From: a virus
Reading direction: 5' to 3' (one strand)
Virus record (IMG/VR): IMGVR_UViG_3300036859_000070
Coordinates: 1 to 46,109 of that record
DNA: 46,109 nt
The translations under genes were made by a program, and so were the position numbers. Below the pieces are notes generated by a model that saw only the letters and a list, made by a program, of their open reading frames with translations, did no database searches and was not told the DNA's origin. Numbering within the stretch: the first letter of the stretch is position 1; every line of letters starts with the position of its first letter. This document shows positions 1 to 7,332 of the stretch, piece after piece.

Positions 1-243
1 TCTTACGCCCTCGCGGCGGTCCTGGCAGGTGGCTCGATGGCCACCTACAACATCTCCGCCGCCTCGGGCGGGACGCTCGTGGCGGCCAGTGCGGTGCCGA
101 AGCTGTTCACCCCCTGGCCCAACAGCTCCGTCGAGGTGCGCCACAGCAACCCGTCGGTGACCACGACCACCTCCGCCCTGGCCGTGTTCCCGCCGGTGAT
201 CTCCACCGGCGCGGGCGGCAACGCCGCTGGCAACATCACTACT
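1..243. repeat. Terminal direct repeat, left copy
   Basis: The first 243 bases recur at 45867-46109. I see one difference: C at 128 versus T at 45994, which changes Ser to Phe in the encoded protein. The same reading frame continues through both copies, so this is a circular-contig overlap (or circular permutation), giving a unit of 45,866 bp. Confidence 0.97.
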
Positions 244-378
244 CCGAGCCCGAACGGGGTTCCCTACCTGCCCGGGGAGGGGTTCGTATGGAACACCGCC
301 TCGGGGGACATTGATCAGCGCTGGAACATCACGTTCATCTGGGCTGAAGTGGCCCTCGATTCGGTGGAGACGGTCTGA
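1..378 (+). CDS. Beta-rich virion protein, 3' part of a gene split by the contig ends
   Basis: The frame is open from base 1 and its beginning lies at 45696 at the other end of the window. Joined through the 243-bp overlap, the gene encodes about 182 residues. The sequence is rich in Ser, Thr, Gly, Ala and Val with no charged helices, as in beta-sandwich virion proteins. It sits between two other small beta-rich genes and the following gene starts 2 bases after its stop. Placement in the structural cluster suggests a head or tail accessory protein; no family was recognised. The internal ATG at 37 is not the real start. Confidence 0.8.
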   Translation, partial: SYALAAVLAGGSMATYNISAASGGTLVAASAVPKLFTPWPNSSVEVRHSNPSVTTTTSALAVFPPVISTGAGGNAAGNITTPSPNGVPYLPGEGFVWNTASGDIDQRWNITFIWAEVALDSVETV

Positions 379-379
379 C

Positions 380-742
380 ATGTCAACTACGACGACAACC
401 CCCGGCGGAACCATCATCACCATCCCCGCCAACTCCGTGTGGCGGGGCTCGGTGAGCCTGTGTGCCACCCTTGCGGTGGCGGTGGGCGGCAGTGCCGCCA
501 CGCAGTTCCCGGAGGTCGTGGTCAGCGGCACCCAGGCCACCTGGGCCGACGGAGACACGGTCCTCAAGCTGGCCCTGTTCGTGCCAGCGGTGGGCCTCAC
601 CGCCCTGACGGGCTCCCAGGTCGCCGCGACGATCAACACTGGCATGATCTTCGTTCAGACCCGGGCGAACGCGATCAGTCTGATCATGAATCACGGCACC
701 GGCGTGACTGCGGCCGGTACGGCCATCGGCGAGGTGCTGTGA
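380..742 (+). CDS. Beta-rich virion protein, 120 aa
   Basis: It starts at the ATG 2 bases after the upstream stop; an in-frame ATG at 311 lies inside the previous gene and is rejected. The product begins with a Thr run, is Val/Thr/Ala/Gly rich and lacks obvious helices. The 'TIPANSVWRGSV' region resembles 'TVPAGRTWVGQV' in the gene at 45292, so the two are probably diverged duplicates flanking the junction-spanning gene. The stop overlaps the next GTG start (GTGA). Likely a small structural protein; its exact role is unknown. Confidence 0.75.
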   Translation: MSTTTTTPGGTIITIPANSVWRGSVSLCATLAVAVGGSAATQFPEVVVSGTQATWADGDTVLKLALFVPAVGLTALTGSQVAATINTGMIFVQTRANAISLIMNHGTGVTAAGTAIGEVL

Positions 743-1644
743 CGACATTCAATGACCTGGTCACCCGGGTGAAGCAGCAAGTCCAGGGCTATTCCAAGAA
801 CCAGGAGTCCGTGAGCGAGCTGAGCGTCGCCATGGGCTCTGGCGACACCACGTTCACGGTGGACACTGGGACCATCACCAACATCAGCCGTGGTCTGGTC
901 GAGATCGATGACGAGCTGATCCTGGTCAAGTCTTACGACCGCACCTCCGGCGTGGTTTCGGTCATGGGTCTGGCCAATGGCCGTGGCTACAACGGCACTA
1001 CGGCCGCTTCGCACACGGTCAACAGCCTGGTTGTCGCCGATCCCTCCTTTCCGCGCGCTCGCGTCAAGGAAGCTGTCAACGACACGATCAGCTCCATGTA
1101 CCCGGATCTCCAGATCTTTGCGACCACGGAGATCTCCCGGCTCGCGCCGGTGTATGAGTACGAGCTGCCGTCCACTGCCAAGGACGTCTGGTACGTGACG
1201 GGGCAACTGGTGGGTCCGACCAAGATCTGGCAGCCGCTCCAGCGGTGGCGCTTCAATCCGCAGGCCAACACCACCGACTTCCCTTCGGGGAAGTCGATCG
1301 AGATCTTCGATTACGTCACGCCAGGTCGTGCCCAGCGGGTTGTGTACGTCAAGGAACCCGCCACGCTGACCAACAACACCGACGACTTCACGACCGTAAC
1401 GGGCTTCCCTGACCGCGTGAACGACATCGTCGTCTGGGGTGCGTGCGCACGCTTGCTGCCCGCCTATGAGGCTGCCCGTCTTCAGCAGACGGCCGTGGAA
1501 GCCACGGAACGGGCACCGCTGGTGCCCCCCGCATCGGCGGCGAAGGCCGCCGCGTACTACCAGCAGATGTATTACCAGCGGCTCCAGGAGGAGCGGCGTC
1601 GGCAGTTCGAGGAAGTCCCCATGTACCAGCGGTACCAGTCGTAA
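739..1644 (+). CDS. Virion structural protein, possible head-tail or neck protein, 301 aa
   Basis: It begins with GTG overlapping the preceding stop. The protein opens with a helical segment (VTTFNDLVTRVKQQVQGY), followed by a beta-rich part containing DDELILV and RGYNGT motifs typical of phage structural proteins. The last 60 residues are helical, Ala-rich then Gln/Arg/Tyr-rich. Its position after the head genes and before the fibre and hub genes fits an adaptor or stopper in a short-tailed virion. No family name can be assigned from the sequence alone, so the function rests on context. Confidence 0.75.
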   Translation: MTTFNDLVTRVKQQVQGYSKNQESVSELSVAMGSGDTTFTVDTGTITNISRGLVEIDDELILVKSYDRTSGVVSVMGLANGRGYNGTTAASHTVNSLVVADPSFPRARVKEAVNDTISSMYPDLQIFATTEISRLAPVYEYELPSTAKDVWYVTGQLVGPTKIWQPLQRWRFNPQANTTDFPSGKSIEIFDYVTPGRAQRVVYVKEPATLTNNTDDFTTVTGFPDRVNDIVVWGACARLLPAYEAARLQQTAVEATERAPLVPPASAAKAAAYYQQMYYQRLQEERRRQFEEVPMYQRYQS

Positions 1645-1653
1645 GGAGGGGAC

Positions 1654-2970
1654 ATGCCTGTCCTGCGTTTCTACTCAAGCATCGCCTCGCCGACGACCCT
1701 GTCGGGGTCGATCTCGGCGGGCGCCACGTCCATCACCGTCGGCGCCACGACGGGCTTCCCGACCTCAGTGCCGTACACGCTGGCGCTGGATTACGGCGCC
1801 GCCACTGAAGAGCTGGTGGATGTCACTGCCGTGGCTGGCACCACGCTCACGGTCACGCGTGGCGTGGATGGCACTTCGGCGCAGAGCCACAGCCTCGGGG
1901 CTGTGGTGCGCCACGTGGCCTCTGGCCGCGACTTCGCGGACTACCAGACCCACCAGGCCGCCTCGTCGGCGGTACACGGCGTCACGGGCACGCTGGTCGG
2001 CACCTCCGACACGCAGACGCTGAGCAACAAAACGCTCTCTTCTCCGACCATCAACTCCGGTGCCGTCAGCGGCACCTTCACTGGCGCCGCCACCTGGTCG
2101 GGCCTGCAGACGATCAACGGCGGCGTCGCCTCCTCCGGCAATATCGGCACCAGCGCCCAGTTCACCGGCACCGGCAGCGCGATCGGCCAGGACGTTTTCC
2201 GTGGGCTCGTTTCCGGAGACGCCCAGAACCGCTTCACCATCGACGCCGACGGGCGCCTGGAGTGGGGCACTGGCGCATCCGGCCGCGACACCGACCTGTT
2301 CCGCAACGGAGTCGGGATCCTGCAAACCGCCAGCCGCATCTCCGCGCAGCGCGGCACCTCCACGGAGCTGGCCTTTCACACCCAACTCCAGGCCGACACC
2401 GGCTCGCGGTGGTACATCCAAAGCGGAGGCACCCTCAACTGGGGTGACGGCGCCGGTGCGGTGGACACCAACCTGTACCGCAGCGCGGCGAACACCCTCA
2501 AGACCGATGACGCCCTGGTGGTCACCGGTAACCTGACGGCCGCGAACATCGCGACCGGCGCCGCTACGAGCTACACGCCGACGTGGACCTCCAGCGGAGG
2601 TACTACCTCGGTCGGTGACGGCGTCCTGGAGGGCTACCACCTCAAGCAGGGCCGCGATGTGCTCTTCTGGATCCGCCTCCAGTGGGGGGGCACTACCTCT
2701 TCCACCGGCACCGAGTGGATGTTCGCACTGCCGTTCGCGGTGGCGACCACCAGTGCGAACGCGAATACCTTGTATCCGGTGCAGGCGTGGGCGTTCGACT
2801 TCTCCACCAACAACCGGTACATGGCCTTCGGGTACGTCAACCAGAGCGGCCAGAACGTTCAGCAGTTCACCGCGAGCGGCACGGCCACTGCGTGGGACCA
2901 GGCCGACCCCTTCACCTTCGCCTCGGGTGACCGCATCAACATCTGGGGCTCCTACGAGGCCGCCTCCTAA
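1654..2970 (+). CDS. Tail fibre / receptor-binding protein, 438 aa
   Basis: A strong ribosome site (AAGGAGG) precedes the ATG. The N-terminal 100 residues form a beta domain with TLSGSISAGATSITVG. Near residue 110 is the motif GTSDTQTLSNKTLSSP, very common in phage tail fibres between the virion-attachment part and a trimeric shaft. Gly/Ser/Thr repeats follow, and a compact C-terminal beta domain rich in Trp, Tyr and Phe starts near residue 305. It probably trimerises and binds the host envelope. The gene directly precedes the large hub-like protein. Confidence 0.8.
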   Translation: MPVLRFYSSIASPTTLSGSISAGATSITVGATTGFPTSVPYTLALDYGAATEELVDVTAVAGTTLTVTRGVDGTSAQSHSLGAVVRHVASGRDFADYQTHQAASSAVHGVTGTLVGTSDTQTLSNKTLSSPTINSGAVSGTFTGAATWSGLQTINGGVASSGNIGTSAQFTGTGSAIGQDVFRGLVSGDAQNRFTIDADGRLEWGTGASGRDTDLFRNGVGILQTASRISAQRGTSTELAFHTQLQADTGSRWYIQSGGTLNWGDGAGAVDTNLYRSAANTLKTDDALVVTGNLTAANIATGAATSYTPTWTSSGGTTSVGDGVLEGYHLKQGRDVLFWIRLQWGGTTSSTGTEWMFALPFAVATTSANANTLYPVQAWAFDFSTNNRYMAFGYVNQSGQNVQQFTASGTATAWDQADPFTFASGDRINIWGSYEAAS

Positions 2971-2979
2971 GGAGCTGAC

Positions 2980-4896
2980 ATGGCGCAGATCGTCACACGC
3001 CTGCCCATGGCGCTCACCGAGCGCACTGCGGCAGCCGGTGCCGCCACGTACGGCCTCGCCGACGTGGTGTATCAGTTCGCCATCGGCGGCATGCCGTTCT
3101 TGTCGGCGATCAGTGATGACCGCCCGATGACCCGGGCGCTGGCGCCCATCCGCAAGGACCAGTTCGACAACCAGCAGATCCCGGGCGAGCAGTCTCTCGC
3201 CTCCTGGTGGCTGCGCAGCCAGGCCACCTTCATTGGTGGTGCAGGGCTGCTCTACCAGGACCCCAGCAATGACAACCAGTACGCCACACGCTTCGCCGAC
3301 AGCGTCGGCGTCAACCCCTGGACAAATGGCGCGCTGACGCTGCTGCGCCGCACGTCGGTGCGCGTGACCGACGGTACGGCGGACAAGCATTTCGTGGTGG
3401 GCTGGAACGACGGCACGGACCGCTACTGGTCTGCCGTCGGCGCCGTCCTGAAGTCCGACACCGGCAGCGCCATCACCACGATCACGTGGGGTGGCGCGAA
3501 CACCATCAGGTCGCTGACCTCGGACGGCACGCGCTACTTCGCGGCCGACAACGTCAACATCTACGTCGGCACCGGCAACGGCGCAGGGGCGGCACTGGCC
3601 GCCACGGGCACCACTAACACGGTCGTGCGGTGGGTCAAGGGCCGCTTGATGCTGGGCCAGGACAACCTCGTGTACGAGGTCAGCAACGCTGGCGCGAAGA
3701 CGCTGAAGTTCACGCACCTCAACAGCGCTTTCGTCTGGACGGACTTCGCCGAAGGCACCAACGCCATCTATGCCTCCGGCTACGCCGGAAGCCAGAGCAA
3801 CATCTACAAGTTCACGCTGTCCACGGCGGGTGACGTGCCGGTGCTGAGCACCGGCGGTGTCATCACCGCGCAGCTCCCGCTCGGTGAGCGCGTGCTGTCG
3901 ATGACCAGCTACTTGGGCACCTTCGTGGGGATCGGCACCAACCGGGGCTTCCGGGTGGGGCAGATCGACACCAACGGAGACATCGTCTATGGGCCCCTGC
4001 TGATCACAAACGCCAACGGCGTCAAAGCGGTCGGGGCCTATGATCGCTTCTTCTTCGTGGCCGCGACCAATGCCATCGCGGGCAATTCCGGGCTGTACCG
4101 GGTGGACCTGGGCCAGCCGGTCAGCGCCACCGAGATGAGTCCCGGCGTGCGCTTCGCGTACGCCACCGATCTCCAGGCGTTGGCCACCGGGGAAGTCAGC
4201 GGTGTGACCAACTTCGGAAACTCCGACCAGATGGTCTTCGCCGTCGTCGGTCAGGGCTCCTACCTGGAGCACGCCACGGAGAAGGAGTCCACGGGCTACC
4301 TGACCACGGGCCGCGTTCGCTACAACACGCTTGAGCCGAAGATCTACAAGTTCATCAGCGTGAAGACGCCGGTCTCGCAGTTCGGTTCGGTCAGCGTTTC
4401 GGTCATCGACCCCGGAGGGGCCGAGACCTCCATCATCACCGTCTCCCAGGGGTCCTCCCAGGCCATCGACAACGTCATCCTGACGGCGCCGCCGACTGCC
4501 GTGGAATGGATCGCCCTGAAGATGACCTTGACTCGGTCCACCACGGACCTGACCAAGGGCGGGGAGCTGAACGGCTGGCAGCTCAAGGCCATGCCAGGTG
4601 CGGTGCGCCAGCGGATCTTCAAGATCCCGCTGGCCTGCTTCGACTTCGAGAAGGACATCTCGGGGCAGAAGGTGGGCTACGAGGGCCGCACGCGGGAGCG
4701 CCTCACGGCCTTTGAGCAGATCGCCCAGAAGGGCGATGCCGTCTCCTTCCAGGATCTGGCATCCGATACGTCGTACCTCGTGGTTGTGGACAACTACGAG
4801 TTCAACCAGCAGGCCAACCCCGGCACCAACCGGACGACGTACGGCGGGTACCTGTGGGTGGAATTGCGTACGATTGCGGATGTCATTACTACGTGA
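2980..4896 (+). CDS. Tail hub / tubular protein-like, beta-propeller-rich minor tail protein, 638 aa
   Basis: AAGGAG precedes the ATG, 9 bases after the fibre gene. The protein is mostly repeated beta strands: residues ~110-400 show about 45-residue Trp/Tyr-ending blades such as FAADNVNIYVGTG and TRYFAADN. A second beta domain covers ~430-560. This organisation resembles the distal nozzle proteins of short-tailed phages and the beta-propeller minor tail proteins of actinophages. With no tape measure or tail-tube gene present, a nozzle/hub role is the simplest reading. It is an inference, not a family match. Confidence 0.7.
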   Translation: MAQIVTRLPMALTERTAAAGAATYGLADVVYQFAIGGMPFLSAISDDRPMTRALAPIRKDQFDNQQIPGEQSLASWWLRSQATFIGGAGLLYQDPSNDNQYATRFADSVGVNPWTNGALTLLRRTSVRVTDGTADKHFVVGWNDGTDRYWSAVGAVLKSDTGSAITTITWGGANTIRSLTSDGTRYFAADNVNIYVGTGNGAGAALAATGTTNTVVRWVKGRLMLGQDNLVYEVSNAGAKTLKFTHLNSAFVWTDFAEGTNAIYASGYAGSQSNIYKFTLSTAGDVPVLSTGGVITAQLPLGERVLSMTSYLGTFVGIGTNRGFRVGQIDTNGDIVYGPLLITNANGVKAVGAYDRFFFVAATNAIAGNSGLYRVDLGQPVSATEMSPGVRFAYATDLQALATGEVSGVTNFGNSDQMVFAVVGQGSYLEHATEKESTGYLTTGRVRYNTLEPKIYKFISVKTPVSQFGSVSVSVIDPGGAETSIITVSQGSSQAIDNVILTAPPTAVEWIALKMTLTRSTTDLTKGGELNGWQLKAMPGAVRQRIFKIPLACFDFEKDISGQKVGYEGRTRERLTAFEQIAQKGDAVSFQDLASDTSYLVVVDNYEFNQQANPGTNRTTYGGYLWVELRTIADVITT

Positions 4897-4906
4897 GGAG
4901 AAGCAC

Positions 4907-5206
4907 GTGGGATCTGAAGAGGCTGAAGACCTCTACCCCCTGACGCCCTTCATGGACTTCGCCACGAAGGACCAGCCGATCAACCTGGTGCGGGAGCGCC
5001 AGCTCGCCCTGGCGGAGCGCGAAGCCTGCCTTGGTGACATCGTCCACTTCTGGACTGGTGCGGATTGCCGCGCCGCCATCGTCGTTGATCTCGTGGACGA
5101 CGAAGAGACGCTGCACGTCTTCTGGCCCGGCCAGGAGGACAGCGAGGTCACCTGCATCCACGACGAGCGCCGCTCTGTCTGCACCTGGCACTGGGGGCAC
5201 GAGTGA
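4907..5206 (+). CDS. Small acidic protein, 99 aa, unknown function
   Basis: It starts at a GTG with GAGGAG upstream, 11 bases after the hub gene. The first half is acidic and helical. The second half is strand-rich and carries the only Cys residues, with Trp/His-rich segments LGDIVHFW and CTWHWGHE, suggesting a small SH3-like or metal-binding fold. The stop overlaps the GTG of the zinc-finger gene, so the two are probably translationally coupled. I recognise no family; this is typical of small late genes in actinophages. Confidence 0.7.
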   Translation: MGSEEAEDLYPLTPFMDFATKDQPINLVRERQLALAEREACLGDIVHFWTGADCRAAIVVDLVDDEETLHVFWPGQEDSEVTCIHDERRSVCTWHWGHE

Positions 5207-5301
5207 GGTTCTTCCCTGGCGACTGGCGTTGCCGCGCCTGCGGGCGCAGCAACCACTTCCACCGGCTGATCTGCCGTCACTGCGGAGCATCCCGTGGCTG
5301 A
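5203..5301 (+). CDS. RanBP2-type zinc finger miniprotein, 32 aa
   Basis: A very short gene starting at a GTG inside the GTGA overlap with the preceding stop. The product reads W-x-C-x2-C-x3-N-x6-C-x2-C (DWRCRACGRSNHFHRLICRH then Cys), the exact spacing of RanBP2-type (RBZ) zinc fingers, and the whole protein is that single finger. A second 32-residue protein of the same pattern is encoded at 7122-7220 on the other strand. RBZ fingers in general bind RNA or ubiquitin-like proteins; the phage role is unknown. Its 3' end overlaps the next gene by 8 bases. Confidence 0.7.
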   Translation: MRFFPGDWRCRACGRSNHFHRLICRHCGASRG

Positions 5302-5530
5302 GTGGCTGCCGCGCGACATCGTCGCGCCCGTCTCCGATGTGGAGCACGAGGCCGTGCGTATCGCCCAGAGGGCGCTGCGCCTTGAGCCCACCGGGCTCAT
5401 GGATGAGCCCACCAGGGCCTCCCTGAGGGGCCTCCAGAGGTTCTATCGCCTCCCGGTTCACGGAAACCTGGACGGGCCCACAGCGGAGCGCCTGGACGCG
5501 CTGCGCCCGTATGTACTGGGGGACATGTGA
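5294..5530 (+). CDS. Peptidoglycan-binding (PG_binding_1-like) protein, 78 aa
   Basis: GTG start overlapping the zinc-finger gene. Residues ~18-70 form the three-helix pattern of PG_binding_1 modules: IAQRALRLEPTGLMDEPTRA, then LRGLQRFYRLPVHGNLDG with a second copy of the G-x-D-x-x-T signature. There is no catalytic domain, signal peptide or membrane segment. It lies in the lysis-proximal end of the late operon, just before the holin, so it may anchor a lysis or virion protein to the cell wall. The stop overlaps the next GTG. Confidence 0.7.
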   Translation: MAEWLPRDIVAPVSDVEHEAVRIAQRALRLEPTGLMDEPTRASLRGLQRFYRLPVHGNLDGPTAERLDALRPYVLGDM

Positions 5531-6180
5531 GCGGTTACATGCATACGGGATGGACGCAGGAGGAGTACGAGGCCCGCGTGGCCGCGTACAGCGTGCTGTA
5601 CGAGCACGTCTATCCGGACGGCAAGGGCGGCCTGGATTTCCAGAAGCACGCCTACCTCAGCACCGCGTGCGTGCATGGCGAGCACGGCCGCTGCCTTGCC
5701 GACGCCTTATCGGCGGGAGCCAAGGCTCCCGGGCAATGCAAGCTCTGCGCAGCGCCATGCATCTGCGCTTGTCATGAGGAGGGTCATGCCGTTCAAGAGT
5801 CAGGCGCAGCGTCGCAAGCTCTACGCCACCAACCCGAAGGTGGCGGCGGAGTTCGAGGCCAAGACGCCCAAGGGCAAGAAGCTGCCCGAAAAGGTCAAGT
5901 CAAAGAAAAAGGGGAAGAGATGACCGCCAACCGTTTGCTTCAGCTCGGAGTCTTCGCCCTTGTGGTGGGCGGCTTCGTCGTACTGAGCGTGCAGGACAAG
6001 GACGTGTCGGCCTTCGTCGGCCTGGTGACGCCGATCCTGTCGGCGCTGTTCGTGGTCAATCACCTGTCCAACCAGGACCAGGTGCTCAGGAAGATCAATG
6101 AGCAGACCAATGGTGTGCTGACTCAGCGGATCAAGGATGCGGTGAGTGAGGCGCTGTCGGATCGGGACGCTATGTTGTAG
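5527..6180 (+). CDS. Cys-rich protein open in frame into the holin (possible fusion), 217 aa
   Basis: It starts at a GTG overlapping the upstream stop. Residues 1-87 look like a genuine small gene ending in a Cys/His cluster (CKLCAAPCICACHEEG) that probably binds zinc. No stop codon follows: the frame stays open through low-complexity sequence, which overlaps the separate gene 5786-5923, and runs into the holin at 5920. Either the small gene lost its stop and makes a Cys-rich/holin fusion, or most ribosomes start afresh at 5920. The middle ~45 residues look like a shadow of the overlapping basic gene. Confidence 0.5.
   Translation: MSGYMHTGWTQEEYEARVAAYSVLYEHVYPDGKGGLDFQKHAYLSTACVHGEHGRCLADALSAGAKAPGQCKLCAAPCICACHEEGHAVQESGAASQALRHQPEGGGGVRGQDAQGQEAARKGQVKEKGEEMTANRLLQLGVFALVVGGFVVLSVQDKDVSAFVGLVTPILSALFVVNHLSNQDQVLRKINEQTNGVLTQRIKDAVSEALSDRDAML
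5786..5923 (+). CDS. Small basic protein (MPFKSQAQRRK type), 45 aa
   Basis: A good ribosome site (GAGGAGGGTC) precedes the ATG. The product begins MPFKSQAQRRKLYATNPKVA and ends in a Lys/Arg-rich tail. This style of small basic protein is widespread in phages and near lysis or structural genes, but its function is not known; nucleic-acid binding is plausible from charge. It lies wholly inside the longer frame 5527-6180, and its stop overlaps the holin ATG (ATGA). Its characteristic start and ribosome site argue that this frame is the real coding one here. Confidence 0.75.
   Translation: MPFKSQAQRRKLYATNPKVAAEFEAKTPKGKKLPEKVKSKKKGKR
5920..6180 (+). CDS. Holin-like membrane protein, 86 aa
   Basis: The ATG overlaps the stop of the small basic gene and is preceded by a GGGGAAG ribosome site. 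Two hydrophobic segments are visible (residues ~6-24 and ~31-48), then a charged helical C-terminus (QVLRKINEQT). Size, two membrane spans and position at the end of the late operon fit a class II holin that releases the amidase at 28415. The hydrolase gene is about 23 kb away on the circle, so the lysis genes are not adjacent. Confidence 0.7.
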   Translation: MTANRLLQLGVFALVVGGFVVLSVQDKDVSAFVGLVTPILSALFVVNHLSNQDQVLRKINEQTNGVLTQRIKDAVSEALSDRDAML

Positions 6181-6204
6181 TCGGTTCTGCGCACCGCCCA
6201 CAGC

Positions 6205-6234
6205 GAAGGCCCCCTCTTACCAGAGGGGGCCTTC
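6205..6234. terminator. Bidirectional terminator at the convergent junction
   Basis: A perfect 12-bp stem (6205-6216 with 6223-6234) and a 6-base loop lie 25 bases after the holin stop, between the rightward late operon and the last leftward gene. There is no U-tract, which is usual for high-GC actinobacterial terminators. Confidence 0.85.
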
Positions 6235-6242
6235 GTCGGTCT

Positions 6243-6338
6243 CACCCCGGAGTTCTAGGGGGCGTGACTCCGGGGTGCGCTGGACGACTGACCCCGTCCA
6301 GCGCTGACGGCGACTCGGAGAGGAGTCCCATCGCCGTC
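6243..6338. repeat. Three further tandem hairpins after the terminator
   Basis: Stems pair 6243-6252 with 6268-6277 (10 bp), 6277-6286 with 6295-6304 (10 bp) and 6306-6313 with 6331-6338 (8 bp, with an inner GACTC/GAGTC). With the terminator upstream, four stem-loops occupy most of the 172-base gap between convergent genes. They may act as stacked terminators or another structured element. Confidence 0.75.
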
Positions 6339-6352
6339 GGATCCATCATGCC

Positions 6353-6625
6353 CTACTCCGGATCGGTCGAAGCCTGATCCAGAAGTTCCCATCCGTTAGG
6401 GATGGGCGCGGGCTCCAGGCTCTTGGGCTTGTAGACCTGGTCGATCGCCCGGTTCGGGCGTACCTCCTGGACGGGGTAGGTCGTCTGCGCCTTCACGAAG
6501 TCCAGCATCTGCTGGAGCTTGGACGCCAGCTCCGGATCTTCCGGGGCGAGCGTCCAGGTCGCCTCCATGGCCCCGTCCTTGTACGCGAAGCGAACGGGGC
6601 TCTTGCCCATCAGTTGAAGCGTCAT
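6353..6625 (-). CDS. Unknown small protein, 90 aa, last gene of the leftward block
   Basis: The start MTLQLMGKS follows a GAGAGGAGA ribosome site, and the ATG overlaps the upstream stop (ATGA). The protein has a short beta region, a helix around residues 30-48 (PELASKLQQMLDFVKAQ) and a Pro-rich tail. No family recognised. As the promoter-distal gene of a long operon ending at the hairpin cluster it is probably a small early or middle protein. Confidence 0.7.
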   Translation of the reverse strand: MTLQLMGKSPVRFAYKDGAMEATWTLAPEDPELASKLQQMLDFVKAQTTYPVQEVRPNRAIDQVYKPKSLEPAPIPNGWELLDQASTDPE

Positions 6626-6927
6626 CGGTCTCCTCTCGACTGGCAGCACCCATCACAGGAGTGGATCCCCAGGGTGTTGTACAGCTCTTCGTGCTGCACC
6701 TCATTCTCCGGCAGCAGGAATACCTGCGAGGTGACCCATCTCAGGGAATCCGGATCGGGATGCCCCACTCCATGGGGGCACAGCCGCTCCACCATGACGG
6801 GCCGCAGGTCCATACGGAAGGTCACCGGCCAGTCCACCATGAGGTGGTCCGACGGGTTGTGCAGACAGCAGCACGAGCCCGCACATTGCGCGGGCTCGTG
6901 AGTGGCCATGCCGTCACGTTCTCTCAT
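6622..6927 (-). CDS. Cys/His-rich protein, 101 aa
   Basis: The start MRERDGMATH is chosen because GGGGGAG lies 4 bases upstream; MATH at 6909 is an alternative. Cysteines cluster at both ends (CAGSCCCLHN near residue 16 and HSCDGCC near residue 90), suggesting a metal site closing the protein, with a beta-rich middle. No family recognised. It overlaps both neighbours by a few bases in the small-gene part of the leftward operon. Confidence 0.7.
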   Translation of the reverse strand: MRERDGMATHEPAQCAGSCCCLHNPSDHLMVDWPVTFRMDLRPVMVERLCPHGVGHPDPDSLRWVTSQVFLLPENEVQHEELYNTLGIHSCDGCCQSRGDR

Positions 6928-7057
6928 CGATCTCCCCCTTGAGGGCTCGCTCGATGGCGTCCAGGTGTGGACGCTCCGGGGTCTTGCAGGCCCGGAGCTG
7001 ACCCGAGGCCCACAAGAGAGCCTGCGCCTGCTCACTGGTCAGGTGCAGGGTGATCAC
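6914..7057 (-). CDS. Small helical protein, 47 aa
   Basis: GTG start overlapping the preceding stop (GTGA). The product is mostly helical, with ITLHLTSEQAQALLWASGQL and IERALKGEIDE. It overlaps the following start by 14 bases. The tight packing and coherent amphipathic composition support it as a real gene; function unknown. Confidence 0.6.
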   Translation of the reverse strand: MITLHLTSEQAQALLWASGQLRACKTPERPHLDAIERALKGEIDERT

Positions 7058-7125
7058 CGCTTGTCACTCCGGTCATCCGGGGTGGAGCATCCGCCTTTGC
7101 GGCAGTCAGGGTTCTCACAGCTCAT
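7054..7125 (-). CDS. Cys-containing micropeptide, 23 aa
   Basis: Very short, but preceded by a near-perfect AGGAGGTGA ribosome site and linked on both sides by 4-base overlaps. It has three cysteines (MSCENPDCRKGGCSTPDD) and a charged C-terminus. A structural zinc knuckle or a coupling peptide are both possible; no function can be given. Confidence 0.5.
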   Translation of the reverse strand: MSCENPDCRKGGCSTPDDRSDKR

Positions 7126-7220
7126 GTCGTCACCTCCTGTCCGAGCACGCTGCCCTTGCACTTGCGGCAGAACCACAGCAGAAGCGGGTTCCAGGCTCCG
7201 CAGTACTTGCACTTCCACAT
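7122..7220 (-). CDS. RanBP2-type zinc finger miniprotein, 32 aa
   Basis: The start MWKCKYCGAWN places the gene immediately after its neighbour. The pattern W-x-C-x2-C-x3-N-x6-C-x2-C is complete (WKCKYCGAWNPLLLWFCRKC), matching RBZ zinc fingers. Same length and fold signature as the protein at 5203, but on the opposite strand and in a different operon, with little identity outside the ligands. The gene overlaps the next by 4 bases. RNA or protein binding is possible; the phage role is unknown. Confidence 0.7.
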   Translation of the reverse strand: MWKCKYCGAWNPLLLWFCRKCKGSVLGQEVTT

Positions 7221-7224
7221 CACG

Positions 7225-7332
7225 TCACCGCCGGTCTGTTCCGGGATGCGGCTGGTCGTGGCCAGCCTGCGTCCCTTCGTCATGGGTGTCCTGGTCCTGC
7301 CCGTCATCGACGGGCTCGTGCTCGTCGCCCAT
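7225..7332 (-). CDS. Acidic His-rich micropeptide, 35 aa
   Basis: The ATG is inside a TGATG overlap with the preceding stop. The product is almost entirely Asp, Glu, Gln, His, Gly and Pro (MGDEHEPVDDGQDQ), so it is probably disordered and very acidic. Evidence is the coupled start and exact fit between neighbours; it could be non-functional filler. Confidence 0.45.
   Translation of the reverse strand: MGDEHEPVDDGQDQDTHDEGTQAGHDQPHPGTDRR

Noticed and set aside
1765-4272. 835-codon open frame on the leftward strand
   Set aside because: Antisense shadow of the fibre and hub genes: high-GC third positions create long open frames; His/Arg/Gly/Val-rich composition and no family features.
2980-4896. 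Hub-like gene as a tape-measure or long-tail protein
   Set aside because: It is beta-rich with no long helical repeats; no chaperone frameshift pair or tail-tube gene is present anywhere.
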